A DNA stretch of 64,000 bases from an uncultured Pseudoruegeria sp. (GTDB lineage Bacteria > Pseudomonadota > Alphaproteobacteria > Rhodobacterales > Rhodobacteraceae). The position numbers and the translations under genes are program-made. The stretch is from the NCBI GenBank assembly GCA_947498155.1, contig CANMJD010000003.1, positions 124,001-188,000 of the forward strand, read 5' to 3'. The notes beneath the pieces are model-generated. The model was not told where the DNA came from. It saw nothing but the letters and a program-made list of their open reading frames with translations, and made no database searches. Below are positions 9,483 to 17,943 of this stretch, one piece after another (the first letter of the stretch is position 1; the number at the start of each line of letters is the position of its first letter).

Positions 9483-9827
9483 TTAGGGCAATGACACAAT
9501 GCGCCCGTTGAAAATCTTGCCCGTGGGCCCGGTAAACCGCAGACGCGTTTCATCCTCGATCTGCTGATCAACCGTATAACAGGTAATTTCGGCAGGCGGA
9601 AAACTGGAACAGTAGCGGTCCTTATTCACCGACCAACGCCCGGTTTTCTTTTCGCCCGTGTTATAAATCGTCACCCCGGAGGCCAGAAACTCCTGCCGCG
9701 CGGCGACATATTCAACATGAACGCCGGTCAAGACCTGCAGGATCTCGTTGTCATTCAGGGTTTTCCAATCCTCAGCCGCGGCCAAAGTCGGCACCAAAGC
9801 TAGGGCTGTCGCAATCAAAAAGCGCAT
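9483..9827 (-). CDS. Small secreted protein of unknown function
   Basis: A 114-residue protein starting MRFLIATALALVPTLAAAEDW, a clean signal peptide with AxA cleavage near residue 18. The mature part has two cysteines (YCSSF and ITCYTV) that could form a disulfide in the periplasm, and several short beta-like stretches. The phrases WSVNKDRYCSSFPP and FNGRIVSL recall small periplasmic proteins that are common in this order and have no known role. A start four codons further upstream would only lengthen the charged N-region. Confidence 0.65.
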   Translation of the reverse strand: MRFLIATALALVPTLAAAEDWKTLNDNEILQVLTGVHVEYVAARQEFLASGVTIYNTGEKKTGRWSVNKDRYCSSFPPAEITCYTVDQQIEDETRLRFTGPTGKIFNGRIVSLP

Positions 9828-9917
9828 TTTCTCTTCCAATCGATCAAACGAAGTCTGCCCGATCTTACTGTCGCTTCACCGCAGCGACAACGCCTGTCGC
9901 ACTGAAGTCGCAAAGAA

Positions 9918-9955
9918 AAAGCCCGCAAACACTGCGTGTCGCGGGCTTTCTTTTA
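9918..9955 (-). terminator. Terminator of bioY (usable in both directions)
   Basis: Arms AAAGCCCGC and GCGGGCTTT enclose a loop of about 14 bases. On the minus strand the stem is followed by TTTTTCTTT, giving a good U-tract 20 bases after the bioY stop. The plus-strand side also ends in a T-run. Confidence 0.85.
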
Positions 9956-9970
9956 GAACTGTAAACCAGC

Positions 9971-10576
9971 TTAGCTGCGGGCTTTCCCCACCAGCTTCCA
10001 AACGGCAGGCACCAGAAGAGCAGCCAGCGCCAGCTTCATCAGATCGCCGATCAGGAAAGGTGTCAGACCCCATTCAAGGATCGGCTTCTCCCATGAGTAA
10101 AGATGCGCCAGCCACAGAATGCCTGGAATATAAATCAGCGCATTGCCAACCAGCAAAGCACCGGCCATGCCGAACACGTTGCGGTCCAGACCCTTGCGCG
10201 CGGCAAAGCCCAGAGCCAGTGTCGCCAGTACGTACCCCACCAGATAGCCGCCTGTGCCACCGATCATATAGGTCCAGCCGTTTGCTTCAGCGGAAGAATT
10301 GGCAAAAACATCAAAGCCCAATGCGCCAATGATCATATATCCAAGGATGGTTGTCAGACCCAGACGCGGGCCATAGGCCGCCCCGATGGTCAGCACCGCA
10401 AATGTGCCCATGGTAACAGGTACCGGCGACGGTGGAATCGCCACTTTGATATTTGCTGCTACGGCCAATGCCGCGATTCCCAACAGGACGAGAACGACCT
10501 GTTTGATCCGCAGGGCTGTGCCCTCGGCTGGCCAAAGTTTTTCTGCAAGTGTTTGATCGGTCCACGCGATTGCCAT
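9971..10576 (-). CDS. bioY: Biotin transporter S component BioY
   Basis: A 201-residue membrane protein with about six hydrophobic helices. The block GGTGGYLVGYVLATLALGF (near residues 106-124) and the early PVPVTMGTFAVL are BioY signatures. BioY is the substrate-binding component for biotin, working alone or with an ECF energizing module; no bioM or bioN is adjacent, so it either works alone or shares a remote module. I did not find the alphaproteobacterial BioR box (TTATCTATAA) upstream. An imperfectly understood inverted repeat is present at 10610-10631. Confidence 0.9.
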   Translation of the reverse strand: MAIAWTDQTLAEKLWPAEGTALRIKQVVLVLLGIAALAVAANIKVAIPPSPVPVTMGTFAVLTIGAAYGPRLGLTTILGYMIIGALGFDVFANSSAEANGWTYMIGGTGGYLVGYVLATLALGFAARKGLDRNVFGMAGALLVGNALIYIPGILWLAHLYSWEKPILEWGLTPFLIGDLMKLALAALLVPAVWKLVGKARS

Positions 10577-10609
10577 GCGCCGTATCCTTTTCTCTGTTAC
10601 GTTTTCCTA

Positions 10610-10631
10610 CGTGCTTTTCACGTTCAGCACG
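10610..10631. promoter_or_regulatory. Inverted repeat upstream of bioY
   Basis: CGTGCT and AGCACG are separated by ten bases, 34 bases before the bioY start. Several ACGT/CGT half-sites are crowded into the same 45 bases. It could be an operator, or chance. Confidence 0.25.
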
Positions 10632-10682
10632 ACGTTCCCCTTGACCGTAGACCTACTGAAACCAGCGCTAAGGTCAAATACT

Positions 10683-11105
10683 TTATTGCTTTTCATAGCG
10701 GCTTATCAGCCGGTAATCCTTGCGCGGTCCCCGCACGCGCCATGTCACCTGCCAGACTGGCCAGCCGCTAAAATCATAGGTTCCGGCATAGTCATCCGGA
10801 TCGCAGGCGTGGTGACACTGCTGCAGCGCAGCATTCGGATCAAACGCGTGGAACGGGCGACCATCGTCAAAAAATACCACGATATCAGCGCCTTCTTCCT
10901 GCCACCTATACTGCCGCGTTGCGTGACTTACGCTGCCGCCCGGCAAAGTCAGCGACAGGCTCTCCTGATACTGCACACAAGCATCACCCAAAGTAAAAAC
11001 CGCCAGCCCTTGCGCCTGCAAATGCTGGTCTGCAGCAAAATCCTGAATGTGACGTGAAATCTGCCACTTCCCCTCAAAATCACTCAATCCGCGGATTTGC
11101 GTCAC
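10683..11105 (-). CDS. DUF6314 family protein
   Basis: A 140-residue cytoplasmic protein with no signal peptide. It begins LSDFEGKWQISRHI and contains FFDDGRPFHAF, HHACDPDDYAG and the closing pattern WPVWQVTWRVRGPRKDYRLISRYE, all characteristic of the DUF6314 family, which resembles a lipocalin/FABP-like small barrel. The family is common in Rhodobacteraceae and has no established function. The start (ATG at 11105) places FEGKW at the usual distance from the N-terminus. Confidence 0.7.
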   Translation of the reverse strand: MTQIRGLSDFEGKWQISRHIQDFAADQHLQAQGLAVFTLGDACVQYQESLSLTLPGGSVSHATRQYRWQEEGADIVVFFDDGRPFHAFDPNAALQQCHHACDPDDYAGTYDFSGWPVWQVTWRVRGPRKDYRLISRYEKQ

Positions 11106-11255
11106 CTGATGACCCTTCCCGATGTGTCACCCCCTATCACCAAAGCCAGCCTAGGCCGCGCCCTGAGACAGAATGTCTGGTGACATTGCTTGTTCAATTG
11201 CGCCCTCCGGTCTATGAGATGCCGAAAGCCGATACAACGCTGAAAGGTCTTTATA

Positions 11256-12563
11256 ATGATCCCCCGCTATTCCCGCCCCGAAATGGTTGCAATCTGGTCG
11301 CCGGAAACAAGATTTAAAATCTGGTATGAAATCGAAGCCCATGCCTGCGAGGCCATGGCCGATCTGGGGGTGATCCCGCGCGAAAACGCCGATGCGGTCT
11401 GGAAAGCCAAAGACGTCGAATTCGACGTCGCCCGCATTGACGAAATCGAAGCGGAGACCAAACATGACGTCATCGCCTTTCTGACCCATCTGGCCGAGCA
11501 TGTCGGCGCCGAAGAAGCCCGCTTTGTGCATCAGGGCATGACCAGTTCCGATGTGCTCGACACCTGCTTTAACGTACAACTCGTCCGCGCCGCCGATATC
11601 CTGATCGAAGACGCCAAAGGCCTGCTGGCGGCGTTGAAGAAACGCGCGATGGAGCATAAAAACACAATCCGCATCGGGCGTTCTCACGGCATTCACGCCG
11701 AACCCACGACTATGGGGCTGACCTTTGCACGTTTTTACGCCGAAATGGACCGCAACCTGCGCCGCCTGAAAACCGCCCGTGAAGAGATCGCCACAGGCGC
11801 GATTTCCGGCGCGGTTGGCACCTTTGCCAATATCGACCCTGCGGTCGAAGAACATGTCTGCAAAGCGCTGGGTCTGGACCCGGAGCCGATTTCAACCCAA
11901 GTCATCCCGCGCGACCGCCATGCAGCTTTCTTTGCCGCCCTTGGGGTTGTTTCGTCCACGGTTGAAAACATCGCCACCGAAATCCGCCACATGCAGCGCA
12001 CCGAAGTGCTGGAAGCGGCTGAATTCTTCTCCATGGGCCAAAAAGGCTCTTCCGCCATGCCCCATAAGAAGAACCCGGTGCTGACCGAAAACCTGACCGG
12101 TCTGGCCCGTCTGGTGCGTATGACGGTGGTGCCTGCGCTGGAAAACGTCACCCTGTGGCACGAGCGTGATATTTCGCACTCTTCCGTTGAACGCAACATC
12201 GGCCCGGATGCGACCATCACGCTGGACTTTGCTCTGGCCCGCCTGACCGGTGTGATCGACAAGCTGTTGGTCTACCCTGATAACATGCTGGCCAACATGA
12301 ACAAATTCCCCGGCCTGGTGATGTCCCAACGGGTATTGCTGGCCCTGACCCAAGCCGGCGTATCGCGCGAAGACTCCTATAAAATGGTGCAACGCAACGC
12401 GCTGAAAGTCTGGGAAACCGGTTGTGATTTCAAAGAAGAACTGCTGGCAGATGCCGATGTGGTCAAAGCTTTGGGGGTCGAGCAGATCGAAGAGAAATTC
12501 GACCTCGGCTATCACACCAAACATGTCGACACGATCTTTAATCGAGTGTTTGGCGAAAGCTGA
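11256..12563 (+). CDS. purB: Adenylosuccinate lyase
   Basis: A 435-residue member of the fumarase/aspartase superfamily. It splits SAICAR and adenylosuccinate in the purine pathway, releasing fumarate. Signatures: start IPRYSRPEMVAIWSPE, TSSDVLDTC, GRSHGIHAEPTTMG and the mobile catalytic loop KGSSAMPHKKNP. The length agrees with the family. A possible partner in the pathway, purF, lies at 33809. A ribosome site GAAAGG precedes the ATG, and an efficient terminator follows. Confidence 0.97.
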   Translation: MIPRYSRPEMVAIWSPETRFKIWYEIEAHACEAMADLGVIPRENADAVWKAKDVEFDVARIDEIEAETKHDVIAFLTHLAEHVGAEEARFVHQGMTSSDVLDTCFNVQLVRAADILIEDAKGLLAALKKRAMEHKNTIRIGRSHGIHAEPTTMGLTFARFYAEMDRNLRRLKTAREEIATGAISGAVGTFANIDPAVEEHVCKALGLDPEPISTQVIPRDRHAAFFAALGVVSSTVENIATEIRHMQRTEVLEAAEFFSMGQKGSSAMPHKKNPVLTENLTGLARLVRMTVVPALENVTLWHERDISHSSVERNIGPDATITLDFALARLTGVIDKLLVYPDNMLANMNKFPGLVMSQRVLLALTQAGVSREDSYKMVQRNALKVWETGCDFKEELLADADVVKALGVEQIEEKFDLGYHTKHVDTIFNRVFGES

Positions 12564-12590
12564 TCTACCACGCCAGAAAAAACGACCAAA

Positions 12591-12615
12591 AGCCCGCCTT
12601 CGTGCGGGCTTTTTG
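12591..12615 (+). terminator. Rho-independent terminator of purB
   Basis: Arms AGCCCGC and GCGGGCT enclose CTTCGT and are followed by TTTTG, starting 27 bases after the purB stop. Confidence 0.9.
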
Positions 12616-12692
12616 CTTGCTTCACGGCACTGTGACTTACCGCCCGCGCAAATCCCGCTACCTTCAACGTATCCTTTCAAAACAGGTGATTT

Positions 12693-13214
12693 ATGCGCTC
12701 TTTTCTTCCCCTGCTCGCCCTCTGCCTGCCGGTTGCCGCCTTTGCGGCGGGCAGCGACAGTTCAACCCCGCCAGCAGAGCCAAAATGTGAAAACGGTCAG
12801 GTCTGGGATAAAACCCGCGACATCTGTACCGATGCCAAAGACAGTCGGCTGGATGATGAAACCCTTTATCAGGCCACCCGCGAATTTGCCTATGCAGGTC
12901 AGTATCAAAACGCCTTGCGGACGTTGGCAGCGATGTCCGATGCCAATGACAGCCGCGTGCTGACCTATAAAGGTTTCATCGCCCGCAAAACCGGCGATTT
13001 CCCGGCCGCCATGGGCTATTACACTGCTGCCCTGACGCAAGATGCCGACAACCTGCTGGCCCGCTCCTACCTTGGTCAGGGTTTGCTCGCCGAAGGTGAT
13101 ATTGACGGTGCGCAGCTGCAACTGGCCGAGATCCGGCAGCGCGGCGGGCGCGAAAGCTGGCCTGAATGGGCCTTGGAGACCGCGATCAAATCCGGCAAAA
13201 CCTACGCGTATTAA
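12693..13214 (+). CDS. Secreted TPR-repeat protein
   Basis: A 173-residue protein with a signal peptide (MRSFLPLLALCLPVAAFA). After a short segment with two cysteines (KCENGQVWDKTRDIC), residues about 60-160 form tetratricopeptide-like helix pairs, for example REFAYAGQYQNALRTLAAM, KTGDFPAAMGYYTAALTQDADN and GLLAEGDIDGAQLQLAEIR. Such small periplasmic TPR proteins serve as scaffolds; a partner is not visible. The gene lies between the purB terminator and an acyltransferase on the same strand. Confidence 0.7.
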   Translation: MRSFLPLLALCLPVAAFAAGSDSSTPPAEPKCENGQVWDKTRDICTDAKDSRLDDETLYQATREFAYAGQYQNALRTLAAMSDANDSRVLTYKGFIARKTGDFPAAMGYYTAALTQDADNLLARSYLGQGLLAEGDIDGAQLQLAEIRQRGGRESWPEWALETAIKSGKTYAY

Positions 13215-13229
13215 TCCGCGTCCGGCTAC

Positions 13230-13260
13230 TTTGTTCCAAAAATATCCCCGCCGGAGGCAT
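13230..13260 (-). repeat. Dispersed GATATTT repeat, short form
   Basis: On the minus strand: GCCTCCGGCGGGGATATTTT followed by TGGAACAAA. This is the short form of the repeat (CCTCCGGCGGGGATATTT), which I recall as very frequent between genes in Rhodobacteraceae. It lies between the TPR gene and the acyltransferase. Confidence 0.65.
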
Positions 13261-13354
13261 CCCGACCTTGCCACCGGCGACCCCTTCGTTTCTTTGCCTC
13301 TTGTGCGCCTTGCCGCCGCGCCCTATTTCTGGGCCAACGACAACCGGAGACTCC

Positions 13355-14260
13355 ATGGGCAAGCGCAACCGTTTTATCGACAGGACCGTCGACCTTAGCG
13401 CGCGCGCCATTATCGCCATGGCCCTGGCGCTGCCCTATCGCAAAAGAGTCAATCTGGTGGGTGCGCTGACCGCCAATATCATCGCCCCTTTGGCTGGCTT
13501 TAACACCCGCATCCGGACCCAGCTCGCCTATGCCTGCCCGGAACTGGATGAACCCGAGATCAAACGCATCTGCAAAGAAGTGTCGCGCAACGTCGGGCGC
13601 AATCTGATCGAAACCTATTCTGGCAATGATTTCAAAACCCACGCCAAGTCTTTTAACGTCACCGGCCCTGGGCTTGCCGTGTTAGAGGCGGCCAAAGACG
13701 CAGGTAAACCGGTGATTTTTGTCAGCGGTCACATCGGCAGCTATGACGCCCCGCGCGCCGCCCTGATTGCGCAGGGATATCGCATTGGCGTGATCTATAA
13801 GCCCATGTCAAATCCGGCTTTTAACAGCCATTATGTGGCGGCGCTGTCTACCATTGGCGATCCGACCTTTGCGCGCGGACGCAAGGGCTTGGGCGACATG
13901 ATGCGGTTTTTGAAAAGCGGGGGCATGGTCGGCATCCTCAATGACCAGCATCTTGGTCATGGTGCTGATCTGCTGTTTTTCGGCAAACCGGCCAAAACCC
14001 CGACCTCTGCGGCTGAAATGGCTTTGCGCTATGATGCGCCGATGATCCCGATTTTTGGCCTGCGGCGCGAGAACGGCATTGATTTTGACATGCATATCCA
14101 AGCGCCGATTGCGCCCTCAGATGCCCTGACCATGACGCAGGAATTCAATGACCGGCTTGAAGAACAGGTGCGCGCCCATATGGATCAATGGTTCTGGATT
14201 CATCGCCGCTGGGCCGCGCTAAAGCCCAAGTATAAGAAGCCCGCCCCCGACGCAGACTAG
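13355..14260 (+). CDS. LpxL/HtrB-type lysophospholipid acyltransferase
   Basis: A 301-residue protein of the lipid A biosynthesis acyltransferase family. The catalytic HX4D motif is HIGSYD (His126, Asp131), preceded by GKPVIFVSG; GILNDQHLGHG and a C-terminal WFWIHRRW block are also family marks. It would add a secondary acyl chain to lipid A or a related lipid at the inner membrane. The start at 13355 has ACCGGAGA as ribosome site; a reading frame open upstream to 13166 runs through the TPR gene and a repeat and is not coding. The stop overlaps the stop of the convergent DUF1223 gene. Confidence 0.85.
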   Translation: MGKRNRFIDRTVDLSARAIIAMALALPYRKRVNLVGALTANIIAPLAGFNTRIRTQLAYACPELDEPEIKRICKEVSRNVGRNLIETYSGNDFKTHAKSFNVTGPGLAVLEAAKDAGKPVIFVSGHIGSYDAPRAALIAQGYRIGVIYKPMSNPAFNSHYVAALSTIGDPTFARGRKGLGDMMRFLKSGGMVGILNDQHLGHGADLLFFGKPAKTPTSAAEMALRYDAPMIPIFGLRRENGIDFDMHIQAPIAPSDALTMTQEFNDRLEEQVRAHMDQWFWIHRRWAALKPKYKKPAPDAD

Positions 14261-14955
14261 TGCAGTTTTGCCGCCGCCACGATCGGACCATTATCGGCAT
14301 GTTGGATCAGCACAGCAACTGGCTGTGAAGCCTCTACCGCTTTATTTAACTGCAGCGGCTTGCGCCCGTCCCATTCGGCAATGGCCTGCCAGCCGGTAAC
14401 GATATTGGCATAATCAAGAATTTTTCCGGCGTTTTCGCCGCGGGTGATATCCACCATGCGCATCGGATCAAATTCGACGAGTTGCACGACAAAACGCCCC
14501 GTGGTCGCGGTGTTCGCTGTCGCCTGAATATCAAGCGTTCCAGCGCTGCGGGTTATTTGCAGCGAAAAGGCACTGCCGCGGGCCGCGTGCCGATTGATCA
14601 GCTCTGCCACCTGCGCCGGTTTATTGCCGACGACATGATCTTCGCCATCAATAATCATTTGCGGGGTGTAGATCATGCGTTTACCGGCCGCCTTGGCATA
14701 GGCTTTCTGCCGCACCGTATGCTCAGGTTGCGCAAAGCTGTCTTTCCAGCCGATATAATCCCAGTAATCCACATGCAGCGCCAGAGCGATGACATTATCC
14801 TGCTGTGCCAGCTTTGCCAGAAGGGCATCCGCAGGCGGGCAAGACGAACAGCCTTGTGACGTAAACAGCTCCACGACCACAGGATGATCATCCGCTTGAC
14901 CCAAACCGGCCGACCCGATCCAGGCAGCCGCCAAAAGCGCCGCAAATTTCCGCAT
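14257..14955 (-). CDS. DUF1223 thioredoxin-like secreted protein
   Basis: A 232-residue protein with signal peptide MRKFAALLAAAWIGSAGLGQA. The mature N-terminus VVVELFTSQGCSSCPPADALL has the CxxC of the DUF1223 thioredoxin-like fold, followed by HVDYWDYIGWKDSFA and YTPQMIIDG, which are strongly conserved in that family. A role in periplasmic thiol chemistry is plausible but not shown. It ends four bases inside the convergent acyltransferase gene (shared CTAG). An ATG six codons upstream would give MGNNLI before the signal peptide; MRKF is the better start. Confidence 0.82.
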   Translation of the reverse strand: MRKFAALLAAAWIGSAGLGQADDHPVVVELFTSQGCSSCPPADALLAKLAQQDNVIALALHVDYWDYIGWKDSFAQPEHTVRQKAYAKAAGKRMIYTPQMIIDGEDHVVGNKPAQVAELINRHAARGSAFSLQITRSAGTLDIQATANTATTGRFVVQLVEFDPMRMVDITRGENAGKILDYANIVTGWQAIAEWDGRKPLQLNKAVEASQPVAVLIQHADNGPIVAAAKLH

Positions 14956-15079
14956 GATTAAGTTATTCCCCAACTTCTTTACAGAATCGTTTTACGCAAA
15001 GGCGGCTGTAATATCCAATCAAGCAATTGCGAGCATCCCGTGACGAAACGCGAGAAATGCATCAAATCGCGAAAAATGG

Positions 15080-15096
15080 TGTACAATAGTATACAA
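15080..15096. promoter_or_regulatory. GTGTAC-AATA-GTATAC operator-like element before acnA
   Basis: TGTACAATAGTATACAA combines GTGTAC and the palindrome GTATAC, about 90 bases before the acnA start. TTGTATAC-type sequences are typical targets of GntR-family regulators. It may overlap the promoter, since TACAAT at 15082 could serve as a -10 box. Confidence 0.3.
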
Positions 15097-15185
15097 ATTG
15101 CCGCCTCCCCCCTTGCGTCACGCCCCACAATCAGGCAAGAGAGCGTCAGCAAAACCCTGACCACACCCTAGGGAGGCCAAACCCC

Positions 15186-17879
15186 ATGACTGTTACTGTC
15201 GGCACCGATACTGCCAAAACCCGCAAAACGCTTAGCGTTGGCGGTGAATCCATTGATTATTATTCTATTCCCGCCGCCGAAGCCGCTGGCCTTGGAGATT
15301 TCTCCAAACTGCCCGCCGCGCTGAAGGTGGTGCTCGAGAACATGCTGCGCTTCGAGGATGACGGTTTCACCGTTTCCGTCGAGGACATCAAAGCGTTTTC
15401 CGATTGGGCCGAAAAGGGTGGGAAAAACCCGCGCGAGATCGCCTATCGCCCTGCCCGCGTCCTGATGCAGGATTTCACCGGCGTTCCGGCTGTTGTTGAC
15501 CTTGCCGCCATGCGCGACGGCATTGTGGCTCTTGGCGGTGACGCTGAGCAAATCAACCCGCTGAACCCGGTCGATCTGGTCATTGACCACTCGGTGATGA
15601 TCGACGAATTTGGCAACCCGCGTGCTTTCCAGATGAACGTGGACCGCGAATATGAACGCAACATGGAGCGTTACACCTTCCTGAAATGGGGTCAAAAGGC
15701 GTTTAACAACTTCCGCGTTGTGCCCCCCGGCACCGGTATCTGCCATCAGGTTAACCTTGAATACCTGTCGCAAACCGTTTGGACCGACAAAGACCAGAAC
15801 GGCGTCGAAGTGGCCTATCCTGATACGCTGGTTGGCACCGACTCCCACACCACCATGGTCAACGGCGCCGCCGTTTTGGGCTGGGGTGTTGGCGGGATCG
15901 AAGCCGAGGCCGCGATGCTGGGTCAGCCGATTTCCATGCTGATCCCCGAAGTTGTCGGCTTTGAGCTGACAGGCGCGATGATGGAAGGCACCACAGGGAC
16001 CGACCTTGTGCTGAAAGTCGTTGAAATGCTGCGCGAAAAAGGCGTTGTCGGCAAGTTCGTCGAATTCTACGGCGCCGGTCTGGACCGTCTGCCACTGGCC
16101 GACCGTGCAACCATTGCCAACATGGCACCGGAATATGGCGCGACCTGCGGCTTCTTCCCGATCGATGCCGAAACCATCCGTTACCTGACCACAACAGGCC
16201 GTGACGAAGCCCGCATTGCGCTGGTCGAAGCCTATGCCAAGGAAAACGGTTTCTGGCGCGACGAAAACTATGCACCGATCTATACAGATACGTTGCATCT
16301 GGACATGGGCTCCATCGTTCCTGCGATCTCCGGCCCGAAACGCCCGCAGGATTACGTTGCTCTGACCGAAGGCCAAAACGCTTTCCGCAAGGAAATGGAA
16401 GAAACCTTCAAGCGTCCCATGGGCAAAGAAGTCGCTGTCAAAGGCGAAGACTACACCATGGAAAGCGGCAAGGTTGTGATCGCTTCGATCACCTCCTGTA
16501 CCAATACATCCAACCCCTATGTGATGATCGGCGCAGGCCTTGTGGCCCGTAAAGCGGCTGCCTTGGGTCTGGACCGTAAACCTTGGGTGAAAACATCCCT
16601 GGCCCCCGGTTCGCAGGTTGTATCCGCCTATCTTGAGGCCGCAGGCCTGCAGGAAGATCTGGATAAAATCGGCTTTAACCTTGTTGGTTATGGCTGCACG
16701 ACCTGCATCGGGAACTCCGGTCCGATCCAGCAGGAAATCTCTGAAGCCATCGCCGAAGGTGATCTGGTCGCCACCTCTGTCTTGTCGGGCAACCGCAATT
16801 TCGAGGGCCGGATTTCTCCGGATGTCCGCGCCAACTATCTGGCGTCGCCCCCACTGGTTGTCGCCTATGCGCTGGCCGGTACGCTGGATATCAATCTGGC
16901 AAGCGATGTGATCGGTCAGGACAAAGACGGCAATGACGTCTACCTGAAAGACATCTGGCCCACGACACAAGAAGTCGCGGATCTGGTGCAGCAAACCGTA
17001 ACCCGTGAAGCTTTCCTCGAGAAATACGCCGATGTCTTCAAAGGCGACGAGAAATGGCAAGCGGTCGAAACCACAGACGCCAAGACCTATGACTGGCCTG
17101 CGGCGTCGACCTATGTGCAGAACCCGCCCTATTTCCAAGGCATGTCCAAAGACCCGGGTGTGATCTCGGATGTCAAAGACGCCAAGGTTCTGGCACTGCT
17201 GGGGGATATGATCACCACCGACCACATTTCTCCGGCCGGTTCCTTCAAGGAAAGCACCCCTGCGGGTCAGTATCTGATCGAACGTCAGGTCGCTCCGCGT
17301 GAGTTCAACTCTTATGGCTCGCGTCGTGGTAACCACGAGATCATGATGCGCGGCACCTTTGCCAACATCCGCATCAAAAACGAGATGCTGGACGGTGTTG
17401 AAGGGGGCTACACCAAAGGCCCAGATGGCGCAGAGACCTCGATCTTTGATGCCTCCATGGCCTACCAAGAAGCCGGCACCCCGCTGGTGATCTTTGGCGG
17501 TGAGCAATACGGTGCAGGGTCCTCCCGTGACTGGGCGGCCAAAGGTACGGCCCTTCTGGGTGTTAAAGCCGTGGTTGCCGAAAGCTTTGAACGTATCCAC
17601 CGCTCCAACCTCGTTGGTATGGGTGTGATCCCGTTCGAATTCACCGGCGGCGACAGCCGCAAGTCACTGGGTCTGACCGGCGAAGAAACCGTGTCGATCA
17701 CAGGGCTTGAGGGCGATCTGAAGCCACTTTCCGAAGTGCCTTGCAGCATCACCTTTGCCGATGGCACCGTGAAAGAGATCATGCTGAAATGCCGGATCGA
17801 TACCGCGGTAGAGATCGAATATATCGAGAATGGCGGCGTGCTGCATTATGTGCTGCGTAATCTGGCCAAAGCAGCCTAA
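15186..17879 (+). CDS. acnA: Aconitate hydratase A
   Basis: An 897-residue aconitase of the AcnA/IRP1 type, converting citrate to isocitrate in the TCA cycle. The [4Fe-4S] ligands are Cys438 (SCTNTSNP), Cys504 and Cys507 (GYGCTTCIGNSG), in the same spacing as in IRP1. GTDSHTTMVNG and GAGSSRDWAAKGT are the other active-site blocks, the last in the swivelling C-terminal domain. Start: GGGAGG is 9-10 bases before the ATG. It is followed by a terminator and an SDR gene. Confidence 0.98.
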   Translation: MTVTVGTDTAKTRKTLSVGGESIDYYSIPAAEAAGLGDFSKLPAALKVVLENMLRFEDDGFTVSVEDIKAFSDWAEKGGKNPREIAYRPARVLMQDFTGVPAVVDLAAMRDGIVALGGDAEQINPLNPVDLVIDHSVMIDEFGNPRAFQMNVDREYERNMERYTFLKWGQKAFNNFRVVPPGTGICHQVNLEYLSQTVWTDKDQNGVEVAYPDTLVGTDSHTTMVNGAAVLGWGVGGIEAEAAMLGQPISMLIPEVVGFELTGAMMEGTTGTDLVLKVVEMLREKGVVGKFVEFYGAGLDRLPLADRATIANMAPEYGATCGFFPIDAETIRYLTTTGRDEARIALVEAYAKENGFWRDENYAPIYTDTLHLDMGSIVPAISGPKRPQDYVALTEGQNAFRKEMEETFKRPMGKEVAVKGEDYTMESGKVVIASITSCTNTSNPYVMIGAGLVARKAAALGLDRKPWVKTSLAPGSQVVSAYLEAAGLQEDLDKIGFNLVGYGCTTCIGNSGPIQQEISEAIAEGDLVATSVLSGNRNFEGRISPDVRANYLASPPLVVAYALAGTLDINLASDVIGQDKDGNDVYLKDIWPTTQEVADLVQQTVTREAFLEKYADVFKGDEKWQAVETTDAKTYDWPAASTYVQNPPYFQGMSKDPGVISDVKDAKVLALLGDMITTDHISPAGSFKESTPAGQYLIERQVAPREFNSYGSRRGNHEIMMRGTFANIRIKNEMLDGVEGGYTKGPDGAETSIFDASMAYQEAGTPLVIFGGEQYGAGSSRDWAAKGTALLGVKAVVAESFERIHRSNLVGMGVIPFEFTGGDSRKSLGLTGEETVSITGLEGDLKPLSEVPCSITFADGTVKEIMLKCRIDTAVEIEYIENGGVLHYVLRNLAKAA

Positions 17880-17899
17880 GGGCTTGCATCTCTGACTTT

Positions 17900-17928
17900 A
17901 AAGGCGTCCGATTGGGGCGCCTTTTTTT
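17900..17928 (+). terminator. Rho-independent terminator of acnA
   Basis: Arms AAAGGCG and CGCCTTT, 11-base loop, then further T residues. It starts about 20 bases after the acnA stop. Confidence 0.85.
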
Positions 17929-17943
17929 CATGGGGGACGGCAT

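Noticed and set aside
10577-10682. Riboswitch before bioY
   Set aside because: The leader is short, with no conserved riboswitch core that I recognise.
13166-13354. N-terminal extension of the acyltransferase
   Set aside because: It overlaps the TPR gene and a dispersed repeat; MGKRNR has its own ribosome site.
15168-17600. An 810-residue open frame antisense to acnA
   Set aside because: It mirrors a highly conserved aconitase, has no family motif or ribosome site, and arises from the codon bias of the real gene.
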